In this document: piece after piece, positions 25,616 through 33,992 of the stretch
Position numbering within the stretch: position 1 is the stretch's first letter
Layout: every line of letters begins with the position of its first letter
Source: Pseudomonas sp. TCU-HL1
Lineage (GTDB): Bacteria > Pseudomonadota > Gammaproteobacteria > Pseudomonadales > Pseudomonadaceae
NCBI RefSeq assembly: GCF_001708505.1
Contig: NZ_CP015992.1
Coordinates: 6,180,008-6,244,007 of the forward strand
Direction of reading: 5' to 3'
Length of the DNA stretch: 64,000 bases
The notes under the pieces: model-generated
Database searches by the model: none
The model's input: the letters and a program-made list of their open reading frames with translations, nothing else
Told to the model about the DNA's origin: nothing
Translations under genes and position numbers: made by a program

Positions 25616-26625
25616 GCCCTCGCGTCTCCACATTGTTCCCCAAAAGCAGTGGAAGGCCCTGTGGATAAGGTGTAGACCAAGCGCCAGGCCCCACACCACA
25701 CGGCCTTCCCCATCATCTGGCGATTTTCTGAGCATTTTCAAACACTTGGCTTGTGCATTGCGCACAGTTACTGTGCAGCAGACTGTGGATAAGCTGTTTG
25801 GACTTCGCTGTACCCCGCACGATCCTTGACGTTCAGGGCATTGATCATTTACCGATCAGGCTGTCCACACTACGCCATATGAGCTATGGCCTGACCCGGC
25901 TCCCTTCCGTGAAAGACCTGTTCCAGAGCTGTTTCCCCCAGATTCAGTGGACGGAGCTGTGGATAAGTTGTCGATCAATTCCCCTGATCCAGTCCTGGCG
26001 CAGCTTTCCGTCGTGTGTGCACTTTTCGAGCAATATCAATGGGATAACCCATTCATTGCACACAATATCTGTGTAGCCATCTGTGGATAGCTTGTGAGGA
26101 TGCAGCTGCAGGCCGCGGCTGGCATAGCCTGCACGGACATGCTCATTTTTCACCCATTTGAACTGACCCGCTCTCCTGTTGTGCATAACAGATCGCTCCA
26201 CCTGCTCTTGCGAGGGCGAGAGCATCTCGCGAAAGGGCGTCAGGCTGGAGTTGCATGGCTGCGCTGCAACCTGCTGCCCCAGGGAATGCGCGGCCGTGGG
26301 TGATCTGTACACAAGGCGTCGAGACTTTTACCCAAATCCCGTGGATGCCGCTGTGGATAAGCTGTAGTTCGACCGCCAGACCCCAGACAGGCCGCGGTCT
26401 TCCGAACTCTGTTTATTTACTGTTCTATTTCAATCACTTAGCGGCCGCCTTGCACACATTATCTGTGCAGCCCGCTGTGGATAAGCTGTTGGGACTGCTC
26501 TACAGAGCAAGCCTGACGCGGCCTGCGCAGAATTGATCAATTCATGATCAGCGCGTGGTGAATGTCGCTGAAATAGGGCAGTGGAGGGCGGGAAGCCGCG
26601 GGGCCGGGTGGCCCCGCGCAGTAGG
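25616..26625. repeat. gene-free 1-kb region with a triplicated DnaA-box module
   Basis: No credible gene is seen here. TGTGGATAA boxes lie at 25660, 25784, 25958, 26352 and 26476, with a one-mismatch box (TGTGGATAG) at 26082, all on the plus strand. They form three pairs, each exactly 124 bp apart. Around the first box of each pair a shared pattern TTnCCC..GTGGA..CTGTGGATAAG recurs. Before each second box is a small inverted repeat such as GCACAGTTACTGTGC. In modules 1 and 3, TTGATCA followed by GATCAG starts exactly 57 bp beyond the second box (25841 and 26533). The copies are diverged, yet boxes and spacing are kept. A DnaA-binding locus is the best reading; a family of small RNAs is an alternative. 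Confidence 0.75.
26597..26618 (-). terminator. GC-rich hairpin after the copper chaperone operon
   Basis: A 9-bp perfect stem (CGCGGGGCC with GGCCCCGCG) around GGGT begins 8 bp beyond the stop of the copper chaperone gene on the minus strand. There is no clear U-run, so it may be a weak terminator or a 3' stabiliser. Confidence 0.4.
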
Positions 26626-27096
26626 TCAGTGCTGGTGCTCGGCACCACCGGACGGTGCGCTCTTCTGCACGTGGACTTCCACGTCCAGGTCGCCGGCCTT
26701 CTGGAAATGCAGGGTCATGGGGAACTTGTCACCGTCGTTCAGCGGCTGCTTCAGGCCGAACATCATCAGGTGGTAACCGCCCTGCTCCAGGCGCGCTTCA
26801 CCGTCAGCCGGAATGTCCAGGCCGCCGGGAACCTGCTGCATCTTCATCAGGCCGTCCTTGTGTAGGTGCTCGTGGATCTCGGTCTTGCCAGCGCGGGCCG
26901 TGTCGGCGCCGAGCAGCGTGTCGGCTTCCGCGCCTTTGTTGTGGATAACCAGGAAGGCGGCACCGTTCGGCGAAACTGCGGGTACGGCCATGGCCCAGGG
27001 ATGTTCGATGTGCAGCGACCCCAGGTTGTATTCATGGGCGGCCAGGGTGCCGGAAACGCTCAGCAGGGCCCCCAGGGCCAGCAATGTCTTGCGCAT
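26626..27096 (-). CDS. periplasmic copper chaperone, PCu(A)C family
   Basis: This 156-residue protein has a signal peptide ending near TLAAHEY and a PCu(A)C domain that binds Cu(I) and delivers it to cytochrome oxidase CuA sites or copper homeostasis partners. Metal-site residues can be read in the order HPWAMAV, M in the middle, HEHLHKDGLMKMQQV (H..M..M), with a histidine-rich tail AEHQH. It is the last gene of a leftward cluster after the DUF2946 and PepSY genes. A perfect DnaA box overlaps the coding sequence at 26940. Confidence 0.9.
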   Translation of the reverse strand: MRKTLLALGALLSVSGTLAAHEYNLGSLHIEHPWAMAVPAVSPNGAAFLVIHNKGAEADTLLGADTARAGKTEIHEHLHKDGLMKMQQVPGGLDIPADGEARLEQGGYHLMMFGLKQPLNDGDKFPMTLHFQKAGDLDVEVHVQKSAPSGGAEHQH

Positions 27097-27197
27097 GTTG
27101 CAACTCCATTCATTCGATTGACTGGCGCCCGCCCCGGCGGGCGCCGATTGCTCTTCCCTTGCGGACGCGGCAACAGCGCCGCGCCTGCATCACCAGG

Positions 27198-28571
27198 CTA
27201 GCCGGCCACTACCTTGCTGCCACCCAAGCGCGACAGCACCAGCCAGTCCAGCGACCAGACCGCTAGCAGGGACAAGCCCACGAGCGGGAATGCGATGCCG
27301 AGGCCGATCATGATCACCACCGCGGTTTTCCACAACGGCAGGTCATGCCGCAGGGACGGTACGCCGAAGCTGCCCTGCGGACGGCGCTTCCACCACATCA
27401 CCAGGCCGCTTACCGCGCTGAGCAGGATCAGCAGGCAGACGCCGAACATGATCAGCTGGTTGGCCAGGCCGAAGAATTTTCCTTCGTGCAGCACCACACC
27501 CATTTCAACGCTCTTCGCCACCAGGCCGTAGTCGTGCCAGCGGATGTCGGCCAGCACCTTGCCGCTGTACTGGTCCAGGTGCAGCGTGGCGTCGTTGCGC
27601 GGGTCATCGGCGAATACGGCAATGCTGTAAACCCCGGTCGCCTCGGCCGGCAGGGTGATGCTGTAGCCTGGCACCACGCTAAGTTCACGGGCCGTATCCA
27701 CCACCCGCTGCAAGCTCACCTGGCCGGAGCTGACGTGCATGCCGGCCATGTCATGGCCCTTGTGCGCCGCGTGCGGATCGGAAGCTGGCAGCAGCGTGTT
27801 TTCCACCGCCCAAGCCACGGTCTGGTCTTCGGCGGTGTTCAGGCTGCGAGCCTGCTGGTCGGATTTGGGCACTTCATTCCACATGGCCGCCGGGAAGCGG
27901 TTCCAGACATCGGCGAATTTCTCGCCCCAGAAGCCCGTCCAGGTCATCCCGGTGAGCAGCATGAACAGCAGCAGCAACGAGCTCCAGAATCCGGTCACCG
28001 CATGCAGGTCGCGCCAGAACAGCCGCCCCCGGCTGGCCAGGCGCGGCCAGAACACGCCACGCATGCCCTGCCCGCGCGGCCACCAGAGGTAGAGGCCGGA
28101 CACCACCAGGACGATGGCCCAGCCAGCAGCCAGCTCGATCAGCCGATCACCCACCGTGCCGATCAGCAGCGTGCCGTGCAGTGAACGGGCGATGGCCTGG
28201 AGGTTGTTCTCGGCGTCCTGGGTGCCCAGCACCTGGCCGCTGTAGGGATCGACGAACAGGTTGGTCTTGCGCCCGCCCTGCGTGGCGACGAACTGTGCGC
28301 TGTGCCCGGCGTCTACCGGCGGCAGGTACTGGCTGACGCTGGCCTGTGGATAAGCCTGGCGCAACTTCTCCAATTGCTGGTCGGCGCTAAGGGTCTGGCC
28401 GGCAGGACGCACCTGCATCAGGTCGCTGTAGAGCCAGTTATCGAGCTGGGGTTTGAACAGGTAGATGCTGCCGGTGACCGCCAGCATGATTATGAAGGGG
28501 ATGACGAACAGCCCGGCATAGAAATGCCAGCGCCACGCCAGATTGTAGAAAGAGACAGTGTTCTTCGACAT
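27198..28571 (-). CDS. PepSY domain membrane protein
   Basis: This 457-residue inner-membrane protein belongs to the PepSY-associated TM family. It begins with a WRWHFYAGLFVIPFIIMLAVTGSIYLF helix, has a periplasmic PepSY region (about residues 60-135), a second helix region near 145-165 and 190-215, a second periplasmic part with a His/Met-rich loop (DPHAAHKGHDMAGMHVSSGQ), and two helices near the C terminus. Relatives accompany TonB siderophore receptors or copper genes and may reduce or transfer metals. Here the neighbours (PCu(A)C and DUF2946) favour copper. Confidence 0.87.
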   Translation of the reverse strand: MSKNTVSFYNLAWRWHFYAGLFVIPFIIMLAVTGSIYLFKPQLDNWLYSDLMQVRPAGQTLSADQQLEKLRQAYPQASVSQYLPPVDAGHSAQFVATQGGRKTNLFVDPYSGQVLGTQDAENNLQAIARSLHGTLLIGTVGDRLIELAAGWAIVLVVSGLYLWWPRGQGMRGVFWPRLASRGRLFWRDLHAVTGFWSSLLLLFMLLTGMTWTGFWGEKFADVWNRFPAAMWNEVPKSDQQARSLNTAEDQTVAWAVENTLLPASDPHAAHKGHDMAGMHVSSGQVSLQRVVDTARELSVVPGYSITLPAEATGVYSIAVFADDPRNDATLHLDQYSGKVLADIRWHDYGLVAKSVEMGVVLHEGKFFGLANQLIMFGVCLLILLSAVSGLVMWWKRRPQGSFGVPSLRHDLPLWKTAVVIMIGLGIAFPLVGLSLLAVWSLDWLVLSRLGGSKVVAG

Positions 28572-28658
28572 TGTCGTGCTCCCTGATGAACCGGTGGCCG
28601 CGTGCCTGCGCGCCGGGACGGACCAGACGCTGCACAGCGGAAAAGAAGGTTGCGCGGA

Positions 28659-29042
28659 TCAGGACAGCGCGAAGGGCGGTGCGCGGGTCAACGCGCCGGG
28701 GAAGACGGCCTGGGCAGCATGGCCTGCCCGTGGTGCCAGCGCCGCTTGCGGACTGGCAAGGCCAGCCAGGTCCAGCCCGTGCAATGAGGCCGGGTTCAGG
28801 GCCGGGGAATTGAACAACAGGGTGCAGTAGCCGCACTTGGCCCAGGACATCTCGTGGTCGGGCATCACCGGCTGATGGCCCGGACCGCCGTGCTCGGTGG
28901 CACAGGCCAGCTCGCCCATCCAGGGCGGCACGCCGACCGGTGCCATGTCCCGCGCCTGGGAGACCAACGGACCGACGAGCACCAGCAGCATGGCCAGAAG
29001 GCCAAGCCAGGCACCATGTTGTCGTGCTCTGCCGTAGGTCAC
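28659..29042 (-). CDS. DUF2946 family protein
   Basis: This 127-residue protein has a GTG start, a hydrophobic N-terminal signal or anchor (residues 10-30) and the DUF2946 pattern in which cysteines flank a hydrophobic segment: ELACATEHGG and MSWAKCGYCTLLFNSPAL. Such proteins are regularly found with copper uptake or TonB receptor genes and PepSY proteins. It heads the leftward cluster DUF2946 - PepSY - PCu(A)C. Its biochemical role is unknown. Confidence 0.8.
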   Translation of the reverse strand: MTYGRARQHGAWLGLLAMLLVLVGPLVSQARDMAPVGVPPWMGELACATEHGGPGHQPVMPDHEMSWAKCGYCTLLFNSPALNPASLHGLDLAGLASPQAALAPRAGHAAQAVFPGALTRAPPFALS

Positions 29043-29299
29043 AGCAAGGGTTCCATACCGGTCGGTCAGGGGGCGCCTATGCTAGCCAAGCACCTGCTTG
29101 CGATGAAGCCTAGCCGCTGGGACAGATGGCCGCAGGCCGGATGCCGGCGATTTCCAACCGCTCGGCTGCAAGGCAGCTTGCTCCGGCAATGCCCGAATCC
29201 GGGTGTCGGACACCAGGCCCGGGGAGAAATCGCGTCGAACGGACCAGCTGAAAACCCCCTGGGATGGTTTAAGCTTGGGCCTATGTCCTTGGAGTCATC

Positions 29300-29710
29300 A
29301 TGCTGAGCCTGGCTGACGTTTTCCTACTGATGGTGTTCGCCGCCGGTGCAGCCTGGCTGTGGCGCGGCCATGGCGTGCGCGAACGCGCACTGACACTGGC
29401 CAAGCAGCACTGCGCACGGCTGGATGTGGAACTGCTGGACGGCAACGTGGCCTTCCGCCGGCTGGCCATGGTGCGCGATGCCAAGGGCAACCGTCGCCTG
29501 GCGCGCATCTACGGGTTCGAGTTCACCGTCACCGGCGAACAACGTCTGGCGGGCAGCATCCAGATGTTCGGCAACCACCTGGGCCGCATCGACCTTGAGG
29601 CCCATCCCTTCGAAGTCGATGCCGAAGCCCAGCACGCAGGCAAGGTTATCCAGCTGAACGAGTGGCGGCGTAACCACCCCAAGCCGGACGAGCAGCGTCG
29701 GGTGGATTAG
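29300..29710 (+). CDS. DUF3301 domain protein
   Basis: This 136-residue protein has one N-terminal membrane helix (residues 4-22) and a conserved domain ARLDVELLDGNVAFRRLAMVRDAKGNRRLARIYGFEFTVTGEQR typical of DUF3301. Relatives are small gamma-proteobacterial membrane-anchored proteins with no known function. It has its own ATG and is separated by 257 bp of gene-free sequence from the divergent DUF2946 gene. Confidence 0.82.
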   Translation: MLSLADVFLLMVFAAGAAWLWRGHGVRERALTLAKQHCARLDVELLDGNVAFRRLAMVRDAKGNRRLARIYGFEFTVTGEQRLAGSIQMFGNHLGRIDLEAHPFEVDAEAQHAGKVIQLNEWRRNHPKPDEQRRVD

Positions 29711-29830
29711 CGGACACAAGCCATGGCTCGGGTGGACCACGCTTCACCGGTCCACCATTTGTGATCCGAAAGGGCTCCGATGGTGGATGTAAGAAGCGAC
29801 ATTCACCCTTGCCAGCCTCAGCAGCAGTGT

Positions 29831-30706
29831 TCATCCACGCAGCAGGAACTCGGCGGTGCGCTCGGCGCTGGCCTGGGGAAACTCCTGCATGAAGCAGTGG
29901 CCGCCCTCCACAACCTGGGCGCTGACGTGACCATTGAGGGCGGTCAGCCGCGCCACCGACTTGGCCACGAAGGGGTAGCTGTGCTGTCCGTGGAGGATCA
30001 GCGTCGGCGTCTCAAGGCGTCCGAGGGAAGGCCACAGGCGCTTCGGGAAGGAGCTGAAGATCTCCGCCTCGCGACTCGGCCGGCACTTGAGCTCGACACC
30101 GTTTTCCACAGCCTTGATGGCGTGATCCACGTAGCCCTGCAGCGCCTCGTCGGTCCAACCCTTGAAGATGCCGCGGCCATGCAGGCCGTTCCAGGCGGCC
30201 TGGTGGTCGGCCCAGTGGTTGCGCCGCGCCAGTGCGCGGCTGGCCATGGTGGTGCGGCGGTGCAGCCCGAGGACTTCGGAGAAGGCCATCACGCCGATCA
30301 TGGCCGGCGTGAAGATGACCGGGTCGAGCAATACCGCACGCCTGAACAGCGCCGAATGACGGGCCAGGATGAGGCTGGTCAGCACGCCGCCGAAGCTGTG
30401 CCCCAGAGCCACTCGCGGCACCTCGCCAAACAGGCCACGCCCGGCCTCGAAGGCCTCCACCGCCAGTTCGGCATTGCGGTTCCAGCCGAGGAAGCGGCCG
30501 CCGTGATCACTGTCGCCATGGCCCTGGACATCGCACAGCCAGAGGTCGAAGTCTTCCGCCATCGCTTGCAGCAACGGCGTGTAGGTACGACCGCAGAAAC
30601 CATTGCCGTGAAGGAAGTGCAGCAGCGGCTTGCCGGAGGGCTGGCTATGCCAGCCGCGCAGGGTGAATCCGGCAGAAGTCGAATGGGACCAGGGGATCAA
30701 TTGCAT
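29831..30706 (-). CDS. alpha/beta-hydrolase fold protein
   Basis: This 291-residue hydrolase has the oxyanion motif HFLHGNGFCG, the nucleophile elbow ALGHSFGGVL with catalytic serine, an aspartate candidate in LILHGQHS..., and a catalytic histidine in VVEGGHCFMQEFP. The start at 30706 is the first methionine of the conserved domain; the 106 extra residues of the longer frame are low-complexity arginine-rich shadow sequence. Substrate unknown: it could be an esterase or a lipase-like enzyme. Confidence 0.85.
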   Translation of the reverse strand: MQLIPWSHSTSAGFTLRGWHSQPSGKPLLHFLHGNGFCGRTYTPLLQAMAEDFDLWLCDVQGHGDSDHGGRFLGWNRNAELAVEAFEAGRGLFGEVPRVALGHSFGGVLTSLILARHSALFRRAVLLDPVIFTPAMIGVMAFSEVLGLHRRTTMASRALARRNHWADHQAAWNGLHGRGIFKGWTDEALQGYVDHAIKAVENGVELKCRPSREAEIFSSFPKRLWPSLGRLETPTLILHGQHSYPFVAKSVARLTALNGHVSAQVVEGGHCFMQEFPQASAERTAEFLLRG

Positions 30707-30819
30707 CGAACGTGCCTTGAAATGACTGGGCGCAGTGTATCCGCTGGCATCGCGCAAAAGCAGGGGCACGCGGCTGGCCGTGCTATCGTCGGCGCCTCGC
30801 TTCCCCCGGATACCTCGCC

Positions 30820-32580
30820 TTGATCTCCCGCTCCCTGCGCATCGCCCTGCTGATCCTGCTGCTGCTCGCCGGGTTGCTCCTGGCGATGCATCTGGCCGGT
30901 CGCCAGGCCGAACACCAGGCCCTGCGCGATGAGGGCAAGCAGGTCCGCGAGCAGCTGAGCCTTTACGCCGGCAGCCTGCGCACGCTGATCGAGCGTTTCC
31001 GCGCCCTCCCCGCCGTGCTGGCACTGGACCCGGAAGTGCGTGCCATCCTCGAAGGGCCTGTGGATAACAACCAGCAACACCTGCTCAACCTGAAACTGGA
31101 ACAGATGAACCGCGCCGCCGGCTCCACCACCCTGGAGCTTCTGGATCGCGACGGCCTCGCCGTGGCCGCCAGCAACTGGCGCCTGCCCACCAGCTTCGTC
31201 GGCCACAACTATGGCTTCCGTCCGTACTTCGCCGAAGCACGCAGCCATGGCAGCGGCCGCTTCTATGCAGTGGGCGTGACCAGCGGTGTTCCGGGCTACT
31301 TCCTGGCCAGCGCGGTGCGCGGCGAACAGGGTGAGTTCATCGGCGCGATCGTGGTGAAGCTGGAGTTCCCCGAACTGGAGCAGGAATGGGGCCATCGGCC
31401 GGACATCATCCTGGTCAGCGATGCGCGCGGCGTGGTGTTCATCGCCAACCAGCCGGGCTGGCGCTATCGCGAGCTGCAACCCATTTCTGCCGAGGGCCGA
31501 GCCGAAATGGCCGCCACCCGACAGTACGACAAACAGCCCCTGGCGCCACTTATCCACAACACGCGGCTCGAATTCGGCACAGACAGCCGGCTGGCGCGAG
31601 TCGATGGACCCGCCGGTCGCACCGACTACCTCTGGGAAAGCCTGCCGCTGCCCAGCGAAGGCTGGACCCTGCACCTGCTGCGCACCCCGCAGGACGCAGC
31701 AGGCAGCGCCCGTGCCGCGAGCCTGGCCGCCGCCGGTGCCTGGCTCGCGGTGTTCTTCCTCGCCCTGTTCCTGCACCAGCGCTGGCGCCTGGCGCGCATC
31801 CGTCAACGCAGTCGGGAAGAACTGGAGCAACTGGTGGAACAACGCACCGCCGCCCTGCGCACCGCCCAGGACGGCCTGATCCAGGCCGCCAAGCTCGCCG
31901 CCCTAGGGCAGATGTCAGCGGCCCTGGCCCACGAGATCAATCAGCCCCTCACGGCTCTGCAGATGCACCTGGCCAGCCTGCGCCTGATGCTCGGCAACGG
32001 TCAGCTGGAGCAGGCCCACAAGGCGTTGGCACGCCATGATGAGCTGCTGCAACGCATGGCCGCGCTCACCGGCCACCTCAAGACCTACGCCCGCAAGACG
32101 CCCGGAGGGCTGCGCGAATGCCTCGAACTGGGCAACGTTGTGGATAAGTCCCTGCAACTGCTGGCGCCCAACCTGCGCGACGCCCAGGTGGAAATCAGCC
32201 AGACGCTGATGATTCCTGCCTGGGTGTCGGGTGACGCGATCCGCCTCGAACAGGTGCTGGTCAACCTGTTGCGCAACGCGCTGGACGCTGTAGCAGGCCA
32301 TCCGCACCCGCACCTGTGGATAACCCTGCAACGGGAACACGAGCACTGGTTGCTCGAAGTGGCCGACAACGGCGGCGGCATCGCCCCGGACGACCTGCCA
32401 CGGGTCTTTGACCCCTTCTTCACCACCAAGCCAGCGGGTGCTGGCCTGGGAATCGGACTGGCGGTGTCCTACGCCATCGTCCACGAACTGGGTGGCACCC
32501 TGAGCGCCGCCAACCAGGGCGAGGGCGCGGTGTTCAGCCTGCGCCTGCCTGTGGATAAAGCCAAAGAGGAACAGCCATGA
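30820..32580 (+). CDS. sensor histidine kinase, DctB/MifS-like
   Basis: This 586-residue membrane kinase has a TM helix at residues 5-25, a periplasmic double-PDC sensor region (about 30-285, GFRPYFAEARSHGSGRFYAVGVTSGVPGYFLASAV), a second TM helix near 300-320, a coiled coil, and a kinase core. The phospho-acceptor box is ALAHEINQPLTALQ and the ATP-binding motifs are LLRNALDAV, ADNGGGI, FDPFFTTKPAGAGLGIGL. DctB-type kinases sense C4- or C5-dicarboxylates. It overlaps the response-regulator gene by 4 bases (ATGA). Four perfect DnaA boxes fall inside it at 31059, 32139, 32315 and 32550, and one on the other strand at 31550. Confidence 0.92.
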   Translation: MISRSLRIALLILLLLAGLLLAMHLAGRQAEHQALRDEGKQVREQLSLYAGSLRTLIERFRALPAVLALDPEVRAILEGPVDNNQQHLLNLKLEQMNRAAGSTTLELLDRDGLAVAASNWRLPTSFVGHNYGFRPYFAEARSHGSGRFYAVGVTSGVPGYFLASAVRGEQGEFIGAIVVKLEFPELEQEWGHRPDIILVSDARGVVFIANQPGWRYRELQPISAEGRAEMAATRQYDKQPLAPLIHNTRLEFGTDSRLARVDGPAGRTDYLWESLPLPSEGWTLHLLRTPQDAAGSARAASLAAAGAWLAVFFLALFLHQRWRLARIRQRSREELEQLVEQRTAALRTAQDGLIQAAKLAALGQMSAALAHEINQPLTALQMHLASLRLMLGNGQLEQAHKALARHDELLQRMAALTGHLKTYARKTPGGLRECLELGNVVDKSLQLLAPNLRDAQVEISQTLMIPAWVSGDAIRLEQVLVNLLRNALDAVAGHPHPHLWITLQREHEHWLLEVADNGGGIAPDDLPRVFDPFFTTKPAGAGLGIGLAVSYAIVHELGGTLSAANQGEGAVFSLRLPVDKAKEEQP

Positions 32581-33917
32581 CGGCCCAGGTGATTTTCGTC
32601 GACGACGAAGCGGCGATCCGCGAAGCCGTACGCGAGTGGCTCGAGCTTTCCGGTTTCGAGGTGCGCGTGGAGGCCAGTGCCGAAGACTGCCTGAAGCGTC
32701 TCGACGCAGCGTTTCCAGGCGTGGTCATCAGCGACCTGCGCATGCCCGGCATGGATGGCATGGCGCTGCTCCAGGCGGTTCAGGCACTGGACCGCGAGTT
32801 GCCCTTCCTGATGGTCACCGGCCACGGCGATGTGCCCCAGGCGGTGGAAGCCATGCGCCTGGGCGCTTACGACTTCATTGAGAAGCCCTTCACCGCCGCG
32901 CGCCTGCTGGACAGCCTGCGCCGGGCGCTGGAGAAGCGTCAGCTGGTGCAGGAAAACCGCCGCCTGCGCGTTCAGGTCGACCTCAAGGACCAGCTCGATG
33001 GCCGCCTGCTCGGGGTTTCCAGAGCGCTGCTACAGCTGCGCCGCCAGGTGCTGGAACTGGCCCGCACCCCGGTGAACATCCTGCTGCGCGGAGAAACCGG
33101 CAGCGGCAAGGAAATGGTCGCGCGCTGCCTGCACGACTTCGGCCCCCGCGCCGGCAAGCCCTTTGTGGCACTGAACTGCGCCGCCATTCCGGAGAACCTG
33201 TTCGAAAGCGAGCTGTTCGGCCATGAAAGCGGCGCCTTCACGGGCGCCCAAGGCAAGCGCATCGGCAAGATCGAACATGCCCATGGCGGCACCTTGTTCC
33301 TCGATGAGATCGAAAGCATGCCACTTGCCCAGCAGGTGAAGCTGCTGCGGGTGCTGCAGGAGCAGCGCCTGGAACGCCTCGGGTCGAACCAGAGCATCGC
33401 TGTGGATATCCGCGTGGTCGCCGCCACCAAGCCGGATCTGCGCGACGAGGTCCGCGCCGGGCGCTTCCGCGAGGACCTGCTCTACCGCCTGAACGTTGCC
33501 GAACTGCAACTGCCGGCTCTGCGCGAGCGTCGCGAAGACATTCCTCTGCTGTTCGAGCATTTCGCCCGGCAGGCCAGCGAGCGCCTGGGCCGGTCGCAAC
33601 CGACGCTGACCCCGACGGAACTGGCGCAATTGCTGGCCAACCCCTGGCCGGGCAACGTCCGTGAACTGGCCAACGCCGCCGAACGTCATGTGCTGGGGTT
33701 ATCCACAGGCCAGGCCGAGCGAACCGAAGGCGAGCCATCGCTGGCCGAGTTGATGGAAGTCTACGAAGTGCAGTGCCTGCGCCAGGCGCTCGCGCGTTGC
33801 CAGGGCGATATCAAGGGGGTGATGACACTGTTGCAACTGCCGCGTCGCACCCTCAATGAAAAGATGGCTCGCCACGGCCTGGCGCGCAGCGAGTTCCTGC
33901 CGGGCGACGAACTGTAG
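32577..33917 (+). CDS. sigma-54-dependent response regulator, DctD/MifR-like
   Basis: This 446-residue NtrC-family activator has a receiver domain (residues 1-120, VIFVDDEAAI, SDLRMPGMDG with the phospho-aspartate, FIEKPF), an AAA+ domain (about 145-375) with Walker A GETGSGKE, the sigma-54-contact loop ESGAFTGAQGK and the Walker B GGTLFLDEIES, and a Fis-type helix-turn-helix at the C terminus (DIKGVMTLLQLPRRTLNEKM). It is co-transcribed with the kinase. From memory, MifSR of P. aeruginosa controls an alpha-ketoglutarate carrier with RpoN. Here an MFS carrier with a -24/-12 promoter lies just beyond the IS110 insertion, which supports the same role. Confidence 0.92.
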   Translation: MTAQVIFVDDEAAIREAVREWLELSGFEVRVEASAEDCLKRLDAAFPGVVISDLRMPGMDGMALLQAVQALDRELPFLMVTGHGDVPQAVEAMRLGAYDFIEKPFTAARLLDSLRRALEKRQLVQENRRLRVQVDLKDQLDGRLLGVSRALLQLRRQVLELARTPVNILLRGETGSGKEMVARCLHDFGPRAGKPFVALNCAAIPENLFESELFGHESGAFTGAQGKRIGKIEHAHGGTLFLDEIESMPLAQQVKLLRVLQEQRLERLGSNQSIAVDIRVVAATKPDLRDEVRAGRFREDLLYRLNVAELQLPALRERREDIPLLFEHFARQASERLGRSQPTLTPTELAQLLANPWPGNVRELANAAERHVLGLSTGQAERTEGEPSLAELMEVYEVQCLRQALARCQGDIKGVMTLLQLPRRTLNEKMARHGLARSEFLPGDEL

Positions 33918-33992
33918 ATCCTATGCAAAGGCCGCCCGCACGCCGATTCTTAATCCGGGGGATAGAAGGTTTGGCCCAGAGGAGGAATCGAC

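Noticed and set aside
25753..26536. Several short plus- and minus-strand frames of 60-122 codons in the 1-kb DnaA-box region
   Set aside because: None has a ribosome site with a credible protein, frames differ between the three repeat modules, and the products show no family pattern.
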